Source of the DNA: an uncultured bacterium
GTDB taxonomy: Bacteria; Cyanobacteriota; Vampirovibrionia; Gastranaerophilales; Gastranaerophilaceae
Assembly: GCA_900313115.1 (NCBI GenBank)
Contig: OMPX01000189.1
Location: 1 to 38,378 of the forward strand
Length of the DNA stretch: 38,378 bases
Direction: 5' to 3'
In this document: piece by piece, positions 31,227 to 38,378 of the stretch
Position numbering within the stretch: the stretch's first letter is position 1
How the letters are laid out: every line of letters begins with the position of its first letter
Notes under the pieces: generated by a model
Database searches by the model: none
Told to the model about the DNA's origin: nothing
What the model saw: only the letters and a program-made list of their open reading frames with translations
Program-made: the position numbers and the translations under genes

Positions 31227-32135
31227 TTATAAATTTCTTAAATAATTTAATACTCTTTTTATTTTATCATCTTCATCAATTTGTAAATCAATAAGTTGAT
31301 TATTAAACGGATTAACAAATTTCAGTTTGTATGATTGTAAAACTTGTTCTTCTGTTTTTATTTTTATTTTACCAAAACCATACAGTGTGTCATTAAAAAC
31401 GGGGTGACCGATATGTGATAAATGAACCCTTATTTGATGCGTTCTGCCTGTCTTTAAATTAACATCAAGATACGTAGCATTATCAAATTGTTCTATTATT
31501 GACACATCCGTCAGGCTTGGTTTCCCATCAGGTGTCACACACATTTTATTTGGGTGAGATTTACTTCTGCCGATAGGTTCGTTTATAGAACAGTTTTCTT
31601 CCATTCTTCCTTTTACAATAGCTCTGTAATGTTTTTCTATTTCTCTGTCTTTAATCATTTGAGCATATTTTTCGTGTGCAATATTATTTTTAGCAATAAT
31701 CAGTAATCCTGATGTATTTCTATCAAGTCTGTGTATTATCCCCGGACGATACACTCCGTTTAAGTCAGATAATTGTTCAAACCTGTATAATAAAGCATTA
31801 ACTAATGTCCCCGTTTTTTCCAGTGATGTTGGGTGTGTTAACATGCCTGACGGTTTGTTAACAACAGCGATATTATCATCTTCATATACAATTTCAATAT
31901 CAATTTTTTCAGGTTTAATTACAATGTTTTCGATAATATCAAAATCACACTTTATTTCATCATCCGTTCGGGTAATGTATGATGGTTTTACAGTTTTATT
32001 ATTTACTTTTATAAGTTCATTTTTTATATAAGTTTGTAATTTTGTGCGTGATACATCAGAAAAGACACCTGAAAGATATGTATCCAGACGCATATCAGAA
32101 TCTGATTCATCAACTTTAAAATAATAATTACTCAT
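31227..32135 (-). CDS. RluA/RluD-family rRNA or tRNA pseudouridine synthase
   Basis: 302 aa. It has an N-terminal S4 RNA-binding domain (about 13-75, MRLDTYLSGVFSDVSRTKLQTYIKNELIKVN) and a catalytic domain with GIIHRLDRNTSGLLIIAKN, whose Asp (about 138) is the nucleophile. The later RTHQIRVHL motif completes the family pattern. It converts specific uridines to pseudouridine in 23S rRNA or tRNA; the exact target (RluD-like positions versus others) is undetermined. It overlaps lspA by 8 nt, a very common lspA-rluD pairing in bacteria. Confidence 0.94.
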   Translation of the reverse strand: MSNYYFKVDESDSDMRLDTYLSGVFSDVSRTKLQTYIKNELIKVNNKTVKPSYITRTDDEIKCDFDIIENIVIKPEKIDIEIVYEDDNIAVVNKPSGMLTHPTSLEKTGTLVNALLYRFEQLSDLNGVYRPGIIHRLDRNTSGLLIIAKNNIAHEKYAQMIKDREIEKHYRAIVKGRMEENCSINEPIGRSKSHPNKMCVTPDGKPSLTDVSIIEQFDNATYLDVNLKTGRTHQIRVHLSHIGHPVFNDTLYGFGKIKIKTEEQVLQSYKLKFVNPFNNQLIDLQIDEDDKIKRVLNYLRNL

Positions 32136-32610
32136 AACGCTTATACTTTTTTGTAATCAACAAAATTATTATAACAAGAACACCTGCGTTAATTAAGATA
32201 TCAGATACATTAAATACAGGGAACTCGATAAATTTAAGACTGATGTAATCTCTAACATACCCTAAAACTATGCGTTCATAAGTATTACAATAAATACCTG
32301 ATATCAACATAGCTGTTGCAAAATACATTGGAATTGAATATTTATATTTATCTCTGAATAATTCATATAAAATAAAAACAATTGCTAAGATTGATATGAC
32401 AATAAGCGGTATTGTAAAATGCTGAAAGGATGAAAATGCAGCTCCGGTATTTTGAACATACACAATATCAATCAGATTAAATGTATCAGTAGATGTAAAA
32501 AGATTTTTTAGCACGTGATTTGTAAGAATAAAATCAAACGTAATCATTGCAATTAAACAAACAAAAAAATAGATTATTGGATTTAACTTATTTTGTTTGT
32601 TTGTTGTCAC
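32128..32610 (-). CDS. lspA: Signal peptidase II (LspA), divergent
   Basis: 160 aa with four membrane helices. The catalytic pair is kept: D121 (GYVRDYIS) and D137 (FNVSD). NTGAAF (54-59) is the canonical loop. The usual GNxxDR is CNTYER here, with Glu at the third non-catalytic Asp position, and the first helix has D26-F-I-L-T-N instead of DQxTK. It removes signal peptides from lipoproteins after lipidation. It overlaps the neighbouring genes on both sides (23 and 8 nt). Likely functional despite the substitutions. Confidence 0.9.
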   Translation of the reverse strand: MTTNKQNKLNPIIYFFVCLIAMITFDFILTNHVLKNLFTSTDTFNLIDIVYVQNTGAAFSSFQHFTIPLIVISILAIVFILYELFRDKYKYSIPMYFATAMLISGIYCNTYERIVLGYVRDYISLKFIEFPVFNVSDILINAGVLVIIILLITKKYKRYE

Positions 32611-33475
32611 TTTTTACCTCGATATAGTTATTTTTAGGTACAACATTGACTCGTCTTATCAGACAAGCATAACCTGACAAGTTCATATTTAGACCTGTGG
32701 CAGATGACATTGTTGGTCTTGTAAATCCGATTGATGCAACGACATATTCATTAGTATTTTTAGTATTTGCCATTAAAATTCTTTCAAGAGAGTAATCTTG
32801 AGCAAACTTTTTAAATACATCTTTTTGAGGTTTTTGCGGATAAGAAACAATTTCAGAGCTAATTGAACCAATTGCAAAAATTCCGCTAGGCGGTGCGATA
32901 TATAGTTTTGCGCTATATTCTTCTCCTGCTCCTACAAGTTGAGGAGTTTCCAAAAACATAGCAACACTCTTTGCGTCACCCCACGCAATGAGAATTTCTT
33001 CTGATATTACGTTTTCACCTGTGATAATCCAGCTTTTTCCTTTTCGTTGTATGTAATATATTACATCAACACAGCTTCTTAACTCACCTCTTTTGTTGTC
33101 ATTTGCTATAGCGGCACTTGCAATTTCAGATACGTTAACTGTTGCTGTATCGCCACAAAAAGAAATTGAATGGACTTTGTTTTTATAGTGAATTCCGTTA
33201 TATTGTTTCCATAAATGGGTGAATAAATCTTTTGTAGATTCAAGTTTAAAACCATCATTGCTGACATATTCAGGAGCGTATAATTTTATGAAATTACTTA
33301 AATCATTTTGATTAGCATAGTATACGTGATCTTGAAAAAATTTTACAACAGAATACTTATTTGCATAAGTTGGCTTTGAGTTTGTAAATTTTTGTTTGAT
33401 AGGCAAATCTTCCGCAAAAACTGCTGACAAACCTAAACTAAATATCATTATAAATACTAATACAATCTTCTTCAT
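32588..33475 (-). CDS. Exported NTF2-like/SnoaL-fold protein
   Basis: 295 aa. The signal peptide is cleaved after residue 21 (AVFA|ED). Residues about 45-155 look like an NTF2-like domain (VVKFFQDHVYYANQNDLSNFIKLYAPEYVSNDGFK...DVIYYIQRKGKSWIITGENV), a fold often used for small-molecule binding. The remaining 130 residues are beta-rich and unrecognised. It directly precedes lspA and overlaps it by 23 nt. Periplasmic or surface-exposed; role unknown. The ribosome site is weak. Confidence 0.72.
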   Translation of the reverse strand: MKKIVLVFIMIFSLGLSAVFAEDLPIKQKFTNSKPTYANKYSVVKFFQDHVYYANQNDLSNFIKLYAPEYVSNDGFKLESTKDLFTHLWKQYNGIHYKNKVHSISFCGDTATVNVSEIASAAIANDNKRGELRSCVDVIYYIQRKGKSWIITGENVISEEILIAWGDAKSVAMFLETPQLVGAGEEYSAKLYIAPPSGIFAIGSISSEIVSYPQKPQKDVFKKFAQDYSLERILMANTKNTNEYVVASIGFTRPTMSSATGLNMNLSGYACLIRRVNVVPKNNYIEVKSDNKQTK

Positions 33476-33561
33476 TTCTTTGTGACATTTTGAATATTAC
33501 ACTGCGGATATTTTAATATCCATTCAGATTATACTATAAACTAATATTTTTCACAAATATT

Positions 33562-34014
33562 TTAGTATTTCAGATTAGATTGAGAATTATGTTTAAAAGT
33601 TTTATATTGTCTTTTGTCGATATTTTGTCTGAAAACTTTTCCTGATATTGTTTCAAAAGAATACAAATTGTCCAGTTGGTCATAACCGTTTCCGTTAAGC
33701 TTGTCAAATCGTGGTTTTGTCATTGTGATACGTGCTCTTATAAGTGTTTTGTCAGAACAACCCAAATCAATATTTCCATCAATTGGAGAGTTGATTAAGT
33801 AATATAATTTTTTATCAGGTCGCAGAAAAATTTCGCCATTGCATATTATGTTTGAATTTTTCTTATACATTATGACTTCAGCATTGATTAAATCTCGTGT
33901 CTTATATGTCCCATAGAAATCTGAAGTTGCGCAAGAAGCGTGGATATATTTTGTGCATCCTGATGAAAACACAGATATAAAACAAATCAACAATAAAATT
34001 ATATTTTTTTTCAT
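33562..34014 (-). CDS. Putative lipoprotein, 150 aa
   Basis: Type II signal peptide with lipobox FSSGC, Cys at residue 20 (the -3 position is Ser, acceptable but not ideal). The mature protein is Tyr/Asp-rich and beta-strand prone, with further cysteines (C28, C58, C85). No known family. Its start ATG shares its A with the stop codon of the upstream exported-protein gene (TAATG), so the two are tightly coupled. Being encoded two genes before lspA fits a locus for envelope proteins. Confidence 0.7.
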   Translation of the reverse strand: MKKNIILLLICFISVFSSGCTKYIHASCATSDFYGTYKTRDLINAEVIMYKKNSNIICNGEIFLRPDKKLYYLINSPIDGNIDLGCSDKTLIRARITMTKPRFDKLNGNGYDQLDNLYSFETISGKVFRQNIDKRQYKTFKHNSQSNLKY

Positions 34015-34628
34015 TATCTTTTTGCTCCTATCCTTAATTCATACATTTCTTTTAAATCATAAGATATATTTGATATAACAATTTCTTCAATATCAAATTC
34101 TTTTGGAGCATATATTATGATATTGTATTGAGAATTTGTGTCAAATTTGATTGGTAAAGGATTTTCATAAAATACTTCTTTTGATATTTTTACATTATTC
34201 TTTATTGCTAAATCAGCAGGAGCAGACATTGCCAAATCTATGCCTGTTCCAAGAGAAGCACAAGTATACAAGGTACAATACGTTACAACTTTTGAAGCTA
34301 TTTTCCCCGGTATTGCAAAAATACAATATTTACCCCTGTCAGCTTTTCTTGTTTTTTTATATATTTGTTTTCTTGTCTCAGATTTTATAACACTCCCATT
34401 TTTTAAAACAAAAAATATTTCTGAATCTGATGATAATAAAACCGGTGCGACACTATTATTTCTTATCGTAACTTTATAAGCTTTATATTGTTTTTCAAGA
34501 TTTTTTTGACTGAACTCCAAAGGAGTAGCCTGAGTAAAATCCGCATCTAAATTCATACCTGCATTATGAGCAAATGTAAAAGTCGTTGTAACAAATAAAG
34601 ATAATACCAATAATAAAAACTTCTTCAT
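34014..34628 (-). CDS. Exported protein of unknown function, 204 aa
   Basis: Signal peptide cleaved after residue 20 (FTFA|HN). The mature region looks like a beta-sandwich (YKAYKVTIRNNSVAPVLLSSDSEIFFVLKNGSV) with a Gly/Ala-rich, partly hydrophobic stretch in the middle (SKVVTYCTLYTCASLGTGIDLAM, about 112-134) that may insert into a membrane. Not recognised. AGAGGA lies before the ATG. The next gene, a lipoprotein, starts inside its stop codon. Confidence 0.7.
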   Translation of the reverse strand: MKKFLLLVLSLFVTTTFTFAHNAGMNLDADFTQATPLEFSQKNLEKQYKAYKVTIRNNSVAPVLLSSDSEIFFVLKNGSVIKSETRKQIYKKTRKADRGKYCIFAIPGKIASKVVTYCTLYTCASLGTGIDLAMSAPADLAIKNNVKISKEVFYENPLPIKFDTNSQYNIIIYAPKEFDIEEIVISNISYDLKEMYELRIGAKR

Positions 34629-34695
34629 AAGTCCTCTGATAGAAATATATTATTAGAGATTATACATCATTCACTGCATTAAAACAACAAATTAA

Positions 34696-35337
34696 CTAAA
34701 ACATCTGAGGAAATTTTATTTCTACGGTTTTTGGTTGTAGTTTATTAGCTTTTAGTTCTTTTATGTGCTCTTTTTTCATTTTTAAGAACTGTTTTTCTTC
34801 GGGAGTCTTTGGAGAAAATGCTTTATAAACACGGTATTGCAAACTTTTTTTCATTATATGAGCTGCCATTCCAACGGGAATACCGGTGAATTTAACGTGG
34901 GGAATATCTTTGTATGTTTCAAAATCATTTACGGCTAATTTTGCCAGTTGTTTTTCAGATTCTCGTGCTTCTTTAAAATTGCCTGTAACAACATTCAACA
35001 AAGCCATTTTTTGATAATTAAACATCTCATTAACTTTTACCATTTTTTTGTAAAGCGGAGATTTTTGTTTTCCTTCAGCGATAGCATATCCCGCCATTTC
35101 TTCAAAATTTTGTTCGTTTTTGCGTACAAAGTATGAAGTAGTTCCTTCTACGTTTGTTGAAAGAGAAATAGTTTTTTTATTTTTACTTTGTTCAACAAAT
35201 AAATCAAACGGCATTTCTTCTATCATCTTATCAAGATTGGGCTTGTGTTTTTTAAACAAACTGTTTTGTTGAACACTTATCTTATTCTTTAAAACAACTT
35301 TACCTTCAAAATTTTGTTGATTTGCAATTATTTTCAT
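34696..35337 (-). CDS. 213-aa lineage-specific protein with QNFEGK motif
   Basis: No known family. MKIIANQQNFEGKVVLKNKI carries the shared motif at residues 8-13. The rest is helical and very basic (many Lys), with a Met-rich middle and a Pro/Lys-rich C-terminus ending in KFPQMF. It has no signal peptide or membrane helix. GGGG lies 11 nt before the ATG, further away than usual. It is next to, but probably not co-transcribed with, the exported-protein run on its left. Confidence 0.65.
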   Translation of the reverse strand: MKIIANQQNFEGKVVLKNKISVQQNSLFKKHKPNLDKMIEEMPFDLFVEQSKNKKTISLSTNVEGTTSYFVRKNEQNFEEMAGYAIAEGKQKSPLYKKMVKVNEMFNYQKMALLNVVTGNFKEARESEKQLAKLAVNDFETYKDIPHVKFTGIPVGMAAHIMKKSLQYRVYKAFSPKTPEEKQFLKMKKEHIKELKANKLQPKTVEIKFPQMF

Positions 35338-35526
35338 AACACAATACCCCTATAATTAGCGTACGCTTATAATATCATAAAAAAATATTTAAATATTTTT
35401 TGTTATTTTATTACAAAATTAAGTGTTATTGTTACAATTAATGGTAATCAGATGCTTTCATAATATATGTATATTTTTAGTATTTTTATCTTTACCATAG
35501 CCTGAACAAAAAATAGTTAATATGCG

Positions 35527-35541
35527 TGTTATAATTTTATT
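35527..35541 (+). promoter_or_regulatory. Leaderless extended -10 promoter of the nucleosidase gene
   Basis: TGT-TATAAT (35527-35535) is followed by six bases (TTTATT) and then the ATG at 35542. No ribosome site and no clear -35; the extended -10 element would compensate. Confidence 0.6.
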
Positions 35542-36303
35542 ATGAAGCATAAATTTATATATATTTTTTTGTTGATAATATTAGTTACGGCTGTATTTAT
35601 CTATTTTGACAACCAAAAGGAAAGAGTTGCAATAATTGGTGCGATGGAAAATGAGATTGAAGAAATTCAATCACATCTTTCTTTTGTAAAATATAGTCAG
35701 AAAAACGATTATCAAATAATTACAGGACAAATTGGAAAAAACAAAATTATATTAGCTAAATCAGGAGTTGGGAAAGTAAGTTCCGCAACAACTACGCAAT
35801 ATATAATTGATAGATATCATCCGACATATATTGTAAATATTGGTATTGCAGGAAGTTTATCACCTGATTTAAAAGTGGGAGATACGATTATTGCAAAAAA
35901 AATGGTTCAACACGATTTTGACGTTACAGCATTTGGGTGTCCAAAAGGATATATTAGTAACGGAATTGAACCAAATAAGCCAACAATATTTTATTCCGAT
36001 AAAAAGCTTATTGATAAATTCAAAAAAGGAAATTGTGTAAAACAAGGGACTATTGCTTCGGGTGATATATTTGTAATGGATATAAGATTAAAAAATAGTA
36101 TAAAAAGAGAATTTGGTTCTGATGCAATAGATATGGAAAGTGCTGCAATTGCACATACCGCAAAAAGAAACAATATACCTGTAATCGTAGTCAGAACAAT
36201 ATCAGACGGAGTAGTCGATAAAACAAATGTGTATAACAAAAATAAACTTGATATCGCAAAGAAACCCGCACAAGTAGTTATTGATGTGCTCAAAGCTGAT
36301 TAA
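35542..36303 (+). CDS. mtnN: Membrane-anchored 5'-methylthioadenosine/S-adenosylhomocysteine nucleosidase
   Basis: 253 aa: the usual enzyme (about 230) plus an N-terminal hydrophobic helix (residues 4-21, IFLLIILVTAVFIYF) after MKHK, i.e. a signal anchor. Active-site residues align with E. coli Pfs: E36 (GAMENE, cf. E12), E198 (DMES, cf. E174) and D222 (RTISDG, cf. D197). It cleaves MTA, SAH or 5'-deoxyadenosine to free adenine. The anchor would place the enzyme on the outer face of the inner membrane, unlike the normal cytoplasmic form. Its 3' end is 28 nt from the convergent glycosyltransferase gene. It complements the mtnA step at 13552. Confidence 0.9.
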   Translation: MKHKFIYIFLLIILVTAVFIYFDNQKERVAIIGAMENEIEEIQSHLSFVKYSQKNDYQIITGQIGKNKIILAKSGVGKVSSATTTQYIIDRYHPTYIVNIGIAGSLSPDLKVGDTIIAKKMVQHDFDVTAFGCPKGYISNGIEPNKPTIFYSDKKLIDKFKKGNCVKQGTIASGDIFVMDIRLKNSIKREFGSDAIDMESAAIAHTAKRNNIPVIVVRTISDGVVDKTNVYNKNKLDIAKKPAQVVIDVLKAD

Positions 36304-36331
36304 TTATTATATCTTGTTTTAATCGTGTCCG

Positions 36332-37816
36332 TTAATTTTGCGGAGGAACAATATGATAATATATGTCATACTGTCGTCTTTGTCCGAATGCATTTGTTAA
36401 CTCAAAACTGTACGGATGAGGTGTAATTACATAATCTTTATCAAGATATGGACAAGACTTTTTGGTATCTTTGTATATATCTCGTTTTTTTCTGCCTATG
36501 ATAAGTATTCCTGATTTTTTTAAATCTTCTTCATCAATCCACGGATTTTTATAACCAAAAGTATCAAGAATTATTTGTTGATGGTCTTTTCCGTATATGG
36601 ATAACGGCAAAGTCCATTCTATATATCCGCCGAAATATTTTAGTGGAGTTTTATATTCTGATGACCAAATTGCGTTCAAATCAGAATATACTTTGGGAAC
36701 AGGATATCTGCTCCTGTAATTTTTTTCAACTGCTAAAAGCCCGCCTAATGATAAGAAGATTATTAGCATAATCGAATAAGCGAATTTTAGTGAGAATTTA
36801 AAATCGTCTTTTGTAATTTCTTTTGTAGGGAAGAAATAAAACATCATAATTGTACTCAAATAAAGAAACTCAAAGCCCCAACGAAAACGTCCTGCTCCGC
36901 TTAGTCCAACCATTACTAAGGTATATATTAGCGGAAAGAAATAAAATAATAATAAAAACCAAACTTTGTCTTTTTCAAGGTTTTTGAAAAGTTTAAACTC
37001 TGATTTCTGTCGAATTTTAAGACAAGCAAATATTAAAAACGAACCGACAATTGTGCTCATTTGTATTAACAATAACCACAATGGAGCTTGAATATGATCA
37101 TATAATGTTACCCCGCCAAGTTCACCTTCAAAATACATTAATGGGAAAAAGTCATATTTTATCATCCATAATAGATGAGGAAGGAAGATAACAAAGGAAA
37201 TTATAACTGAAGCATAAAACATTTTGTTTTTAAAGACATCACGTTTAAACATCAGAGCCCAAATAAACATTGGGATAACAAGTAAAGCTGTTTGATATTT
37301 GTTAAGGAAACAAATACCCGTAATCAAACCAAGGTTTATCCAGTCAATATTTTTGCCTTTTGTCATACATTGATAGAATATGTAAGTTAGAAGCGGAAAT
37401 AGACAAAGAAGTATTACATCAGGATTGAATCCATAATAACCTGTAATATAACTATACACCCAGCAGGCTTCAAGTAAGATTACAGAAAGCATTGCTCTTT
37501 TTTCATCAAGGAATATTTTACCTAATTTGTATATAAAATAAAAACCTCCGATAATAAACGCTTGACTAACAAAATAAATCGAAAAATCAGATTTAAAAAT
37601 TGAGTATATCCAATATGTTACCCAACCTGCAAAAGGCGGATGTTTTGGAGTGCCCCAATCATTCAGCCCGCCCCAATATATTCCTTCTAATGCATCTGTT
37701 GGCAAAATGGTTCTGATAAGACCTGTCGTTGACCAAACTATAAAGTGAACAAGTAAAAATATGCAAAATGCTTTTTTTTCAAAGCTCATATCTTTTATTT
37801 TTTTTATAACTTCCAT
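36332..37816 (-). CDS. GT39-like (ArnT/PMT-type) membrane glycosyltransferase
   Basis: 494 aa with about 11 hydrophobic helices, typical of undecaprenyl- or dolichyl-phosphate-sugar-dependent glycosyltransferases. The first loop has GGLNDWGTPKHPPFAGW (about 50-66), the D/E-rich loop where the catalytic acid normally sits, and the last 100 residues form a soluble domain. It would transfer a lipid-linked sugar to an acceptor (protein, lipid A or glycan) on the outer face of the membrane. GGGGAAG lies 7 nt before the ATG. No sugar-lipid synthesis gene lies next to it. Donor and acceptor are unknown. Confidence 0.86.
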   Translation of the reverse strand: MEVIKKIKDMSFEKKAFCIFLLVHFIVWSTTGLIRTILPTDALEGIYWGGLNDWGTPKHPPFAGWVTYWIYSIFKSDFSIYFVSQAFIIGGFYFIYKLGKIFLDEKRAMLSVILLEACWVYSYITGYYGFNPDVILLCLFPLLTYIFYQCMTKGKNIDWINLGLITGICFLNKYQTALLVIPMFIWALMFKRDVFKNKMFYASVIISFVIFLPHLLWMIKYDFFPLMYFEGELGGVTLYDHIQAPLWLLLIQMSTIVGSFLIFACLKIRQKSEFKLFKNLEKDKVWFLLLFYFFPLIYTLVMVGLSGAGRFRWGFEFLYLSTIMMFYFFPTKEITKDDFKFSLKFAYSIMLIIFLSLGGLLAVEKNYRSRYPVPKVYSDLNAIWSSEYKTPLKYFGGYIEWTLPLSIYGKDHQQIILDTFGYKNPWIDEEDLKKSGILIIGRKKRDIYKDTKKSCPYLDKDYVITPHPYSFELTNAFGQRRQYDIYYHIVPPQN

Positions 37817-38054
37817 TTATTAACTTCCCCAAAATAATTAACTTTTTATATTTTAGCACAGATAAACAGATGGTGCGATTGACATTACAGGAATATTTTT
37901 TATAAACAAATAGGTATAAAATTTCTAAAATTCACTCTAAAAGTTGACAAGTTTGGAACTTTGTCAGGAAAAATATTTTATAATCTATTTTTATACCAAA
38001 CTTCAAAATTTTTTATTTTATTTTTTAATTCATTATAATCATCGTTAAAATTTG

Positions 38055-38086
38055 TACATCTGGTGCAAATAGTTGCACCAGATGTA
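38055..38086. repeat. 14-bp perfect hairpin
   Basis: TACATCTGGTGCAA (38055-38068), loop ATAG, complement 38073-38086. No T run follows on either strand, so a simple terminator is unlikely. It directly borders the left end of the MITE-like element. Confidence 0.7.
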
Positions 38087-38089
38087 TAT

Positions 38090-38345
38090 CTTAGTCACTT
38101 AATCACGATTCACTTAGTCACCGTTTATCAGTTGTAGGTTGGTGAAAACCAACAATAAACTATTCACTTGAATTATCACCCCTCACCCAAATTTCTAATA
38201 TTTTATAAATAAATCACAAGAAATTTGACCTCTCCCACTGAGAGGTTATTTATAAGGCTATAAATTTTCAACATAACGATAATATTTACTGTGTATAACT
38301 AAACAGTCATAAAGTGACTAAGTGAATCGTGACTAAGTGACTAAG
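38090..38345. mobile_element. MITE-like element with 32-bp terminal inverted repeats
   Basis: The left end 38090-38121 (built on CTTAGTCA) and right end 38314-38345 are inverted repeats with one mismatch in 32. The right end is the exact reverse complement of 120-151 at the other window edge. The 192 bp between hold a hairpin (38138-38153, GTTGGT/ACCAAC), a CCTCTC...GAGAGG hairpin and the 44-bp block matched at 61-104. No ORF and no clear target duplication, so it may be a REP/MITE-type repeat rather than a transposon. Confidence 0.55.
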
Positions 38346-38378
38346 AATAATTTACTTAGTCACTTAATGACCTAGTCA

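Larger units (their letters stand above)
37817..38378. other. Gene-free tail (562 nt)
   Basis: No ORF with coding character is visible. It contains a strong hairpin (38055-38086), a MITE-like element with 32-bp inverted ends (38090-38345) and a partial further copy of the CTTAGTCA unit to the window end. An imperfect inverted repeat (TGACAAGTT...AACTTTGTCA) lies at about 37945-37966. Any further feature is cut by the window edge. Confidence 0.7.

Noticed and set aside
32272-32280. Inactive LspA because NxxDR is NTYER
   Set aside because: The altered Asp is the non-catalytic one; the catalytic pair D121 and D137 is intact.
33506-33521. GGATATT/AATATCC hairpin as a terminator
   Set aside because: A short, AT-only stem with a tiny loop and no T tract; such palindromes are frequent by chance in this base composition.

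Overview
The window is AT-rich bacterial DNA read with the standard code. It has the compact, mostly minus-strand layout of a small genome. The gene set suggests a non-photosynthetic, fermentative relative of cyanobacteria, most likely Candidatus Gastranaerophilales (Melainabacteria/Vampirovibrionia). Three things point there: an LptF/LptG-type permease and secreted proteins with an outer-membrane look; anaerobe-type redox proteins (an NfnA-like flavoprotein and a flavoredoxin-like protein) with no photosynthesis gene; and many lineage-restricted small proteins carrying a CPHG...CPIC motif or a short F-x-[G/S]-x-K-like motif. The taxonomic call is inference.

Layout, left to right. 1-217: an intergenic repeat with hairpins, then a PSP1/RicT-type gene. 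1154-3657 (minus): a guanidinium/SMR exporter followed by two zinc-dependent dehydrogenases, with a G-rich tract between the last two. 3756-4676: two small exported proteins. 7450-4668 (minus): a lineage-specific operon made of a 32-codon small ORF, a CPHG protein, a 502-aa membrane protein and a HEAT-like protein. 12248-7592 (minus): a housekeeping run of phosphohexomutase, coaD, an RDAC-like protein, tcdA and an NfnA-like flavoprotein. 13431-12316: an LptF/G permease. 15118-13552: a small membrane protein and mtnA. 16627-15205: a DtxR/MntR-type repressor with a perfect operator, and its co-transcribed membrane-protein partner. 17308: mscL with a zinc ribbon. 20807-17783: three TPR genes, the last carrying a glycosyltransferase domain. 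21719-20862: pheA. 21785-22269: a small divergent XRE module. 25260-22273: a SNF2 helicase. 25349: smpB. 28498-26315: folK, an HI0933-type flavoprotein and a flavin reductase. 28549-30823: three lineage-specific genes, including an NTP_transf_5 nucleotidyltransferase. 34628-30881: exported proteins, lspA, an RluA-type pseudouridine synthase and a small membrane protein. 35542: a membrane-anchored MTA/SAH nucleosidase. 37816-36332: a GT39-type glycosyltransferase. 37817-38378: a gene-free tail with a MITE-like inverted repeat and a second copy of the left-end repeat.

Two signals run through the whole window. First, seven genes have a TATAAT-like box exactly 6 nt before the start codon with no ribosome-binding site. 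This predicts leaderless mRNAs for PSP1, the SMR exporter, the first TPR gene, pheA, smpB, folK and the nucleosidase. Second, six otherwise unrelated lineage-specific proteins share a short aromatic motif (PAFTS, PAFTSQK, QNFEGK, PSYTGYK, GFTSK, QSFSGK, ISFRGDK), usually within the first 30 residues. It could be a targeting or interaction tag. Both claims rest on reading the sequence and have not been tested.
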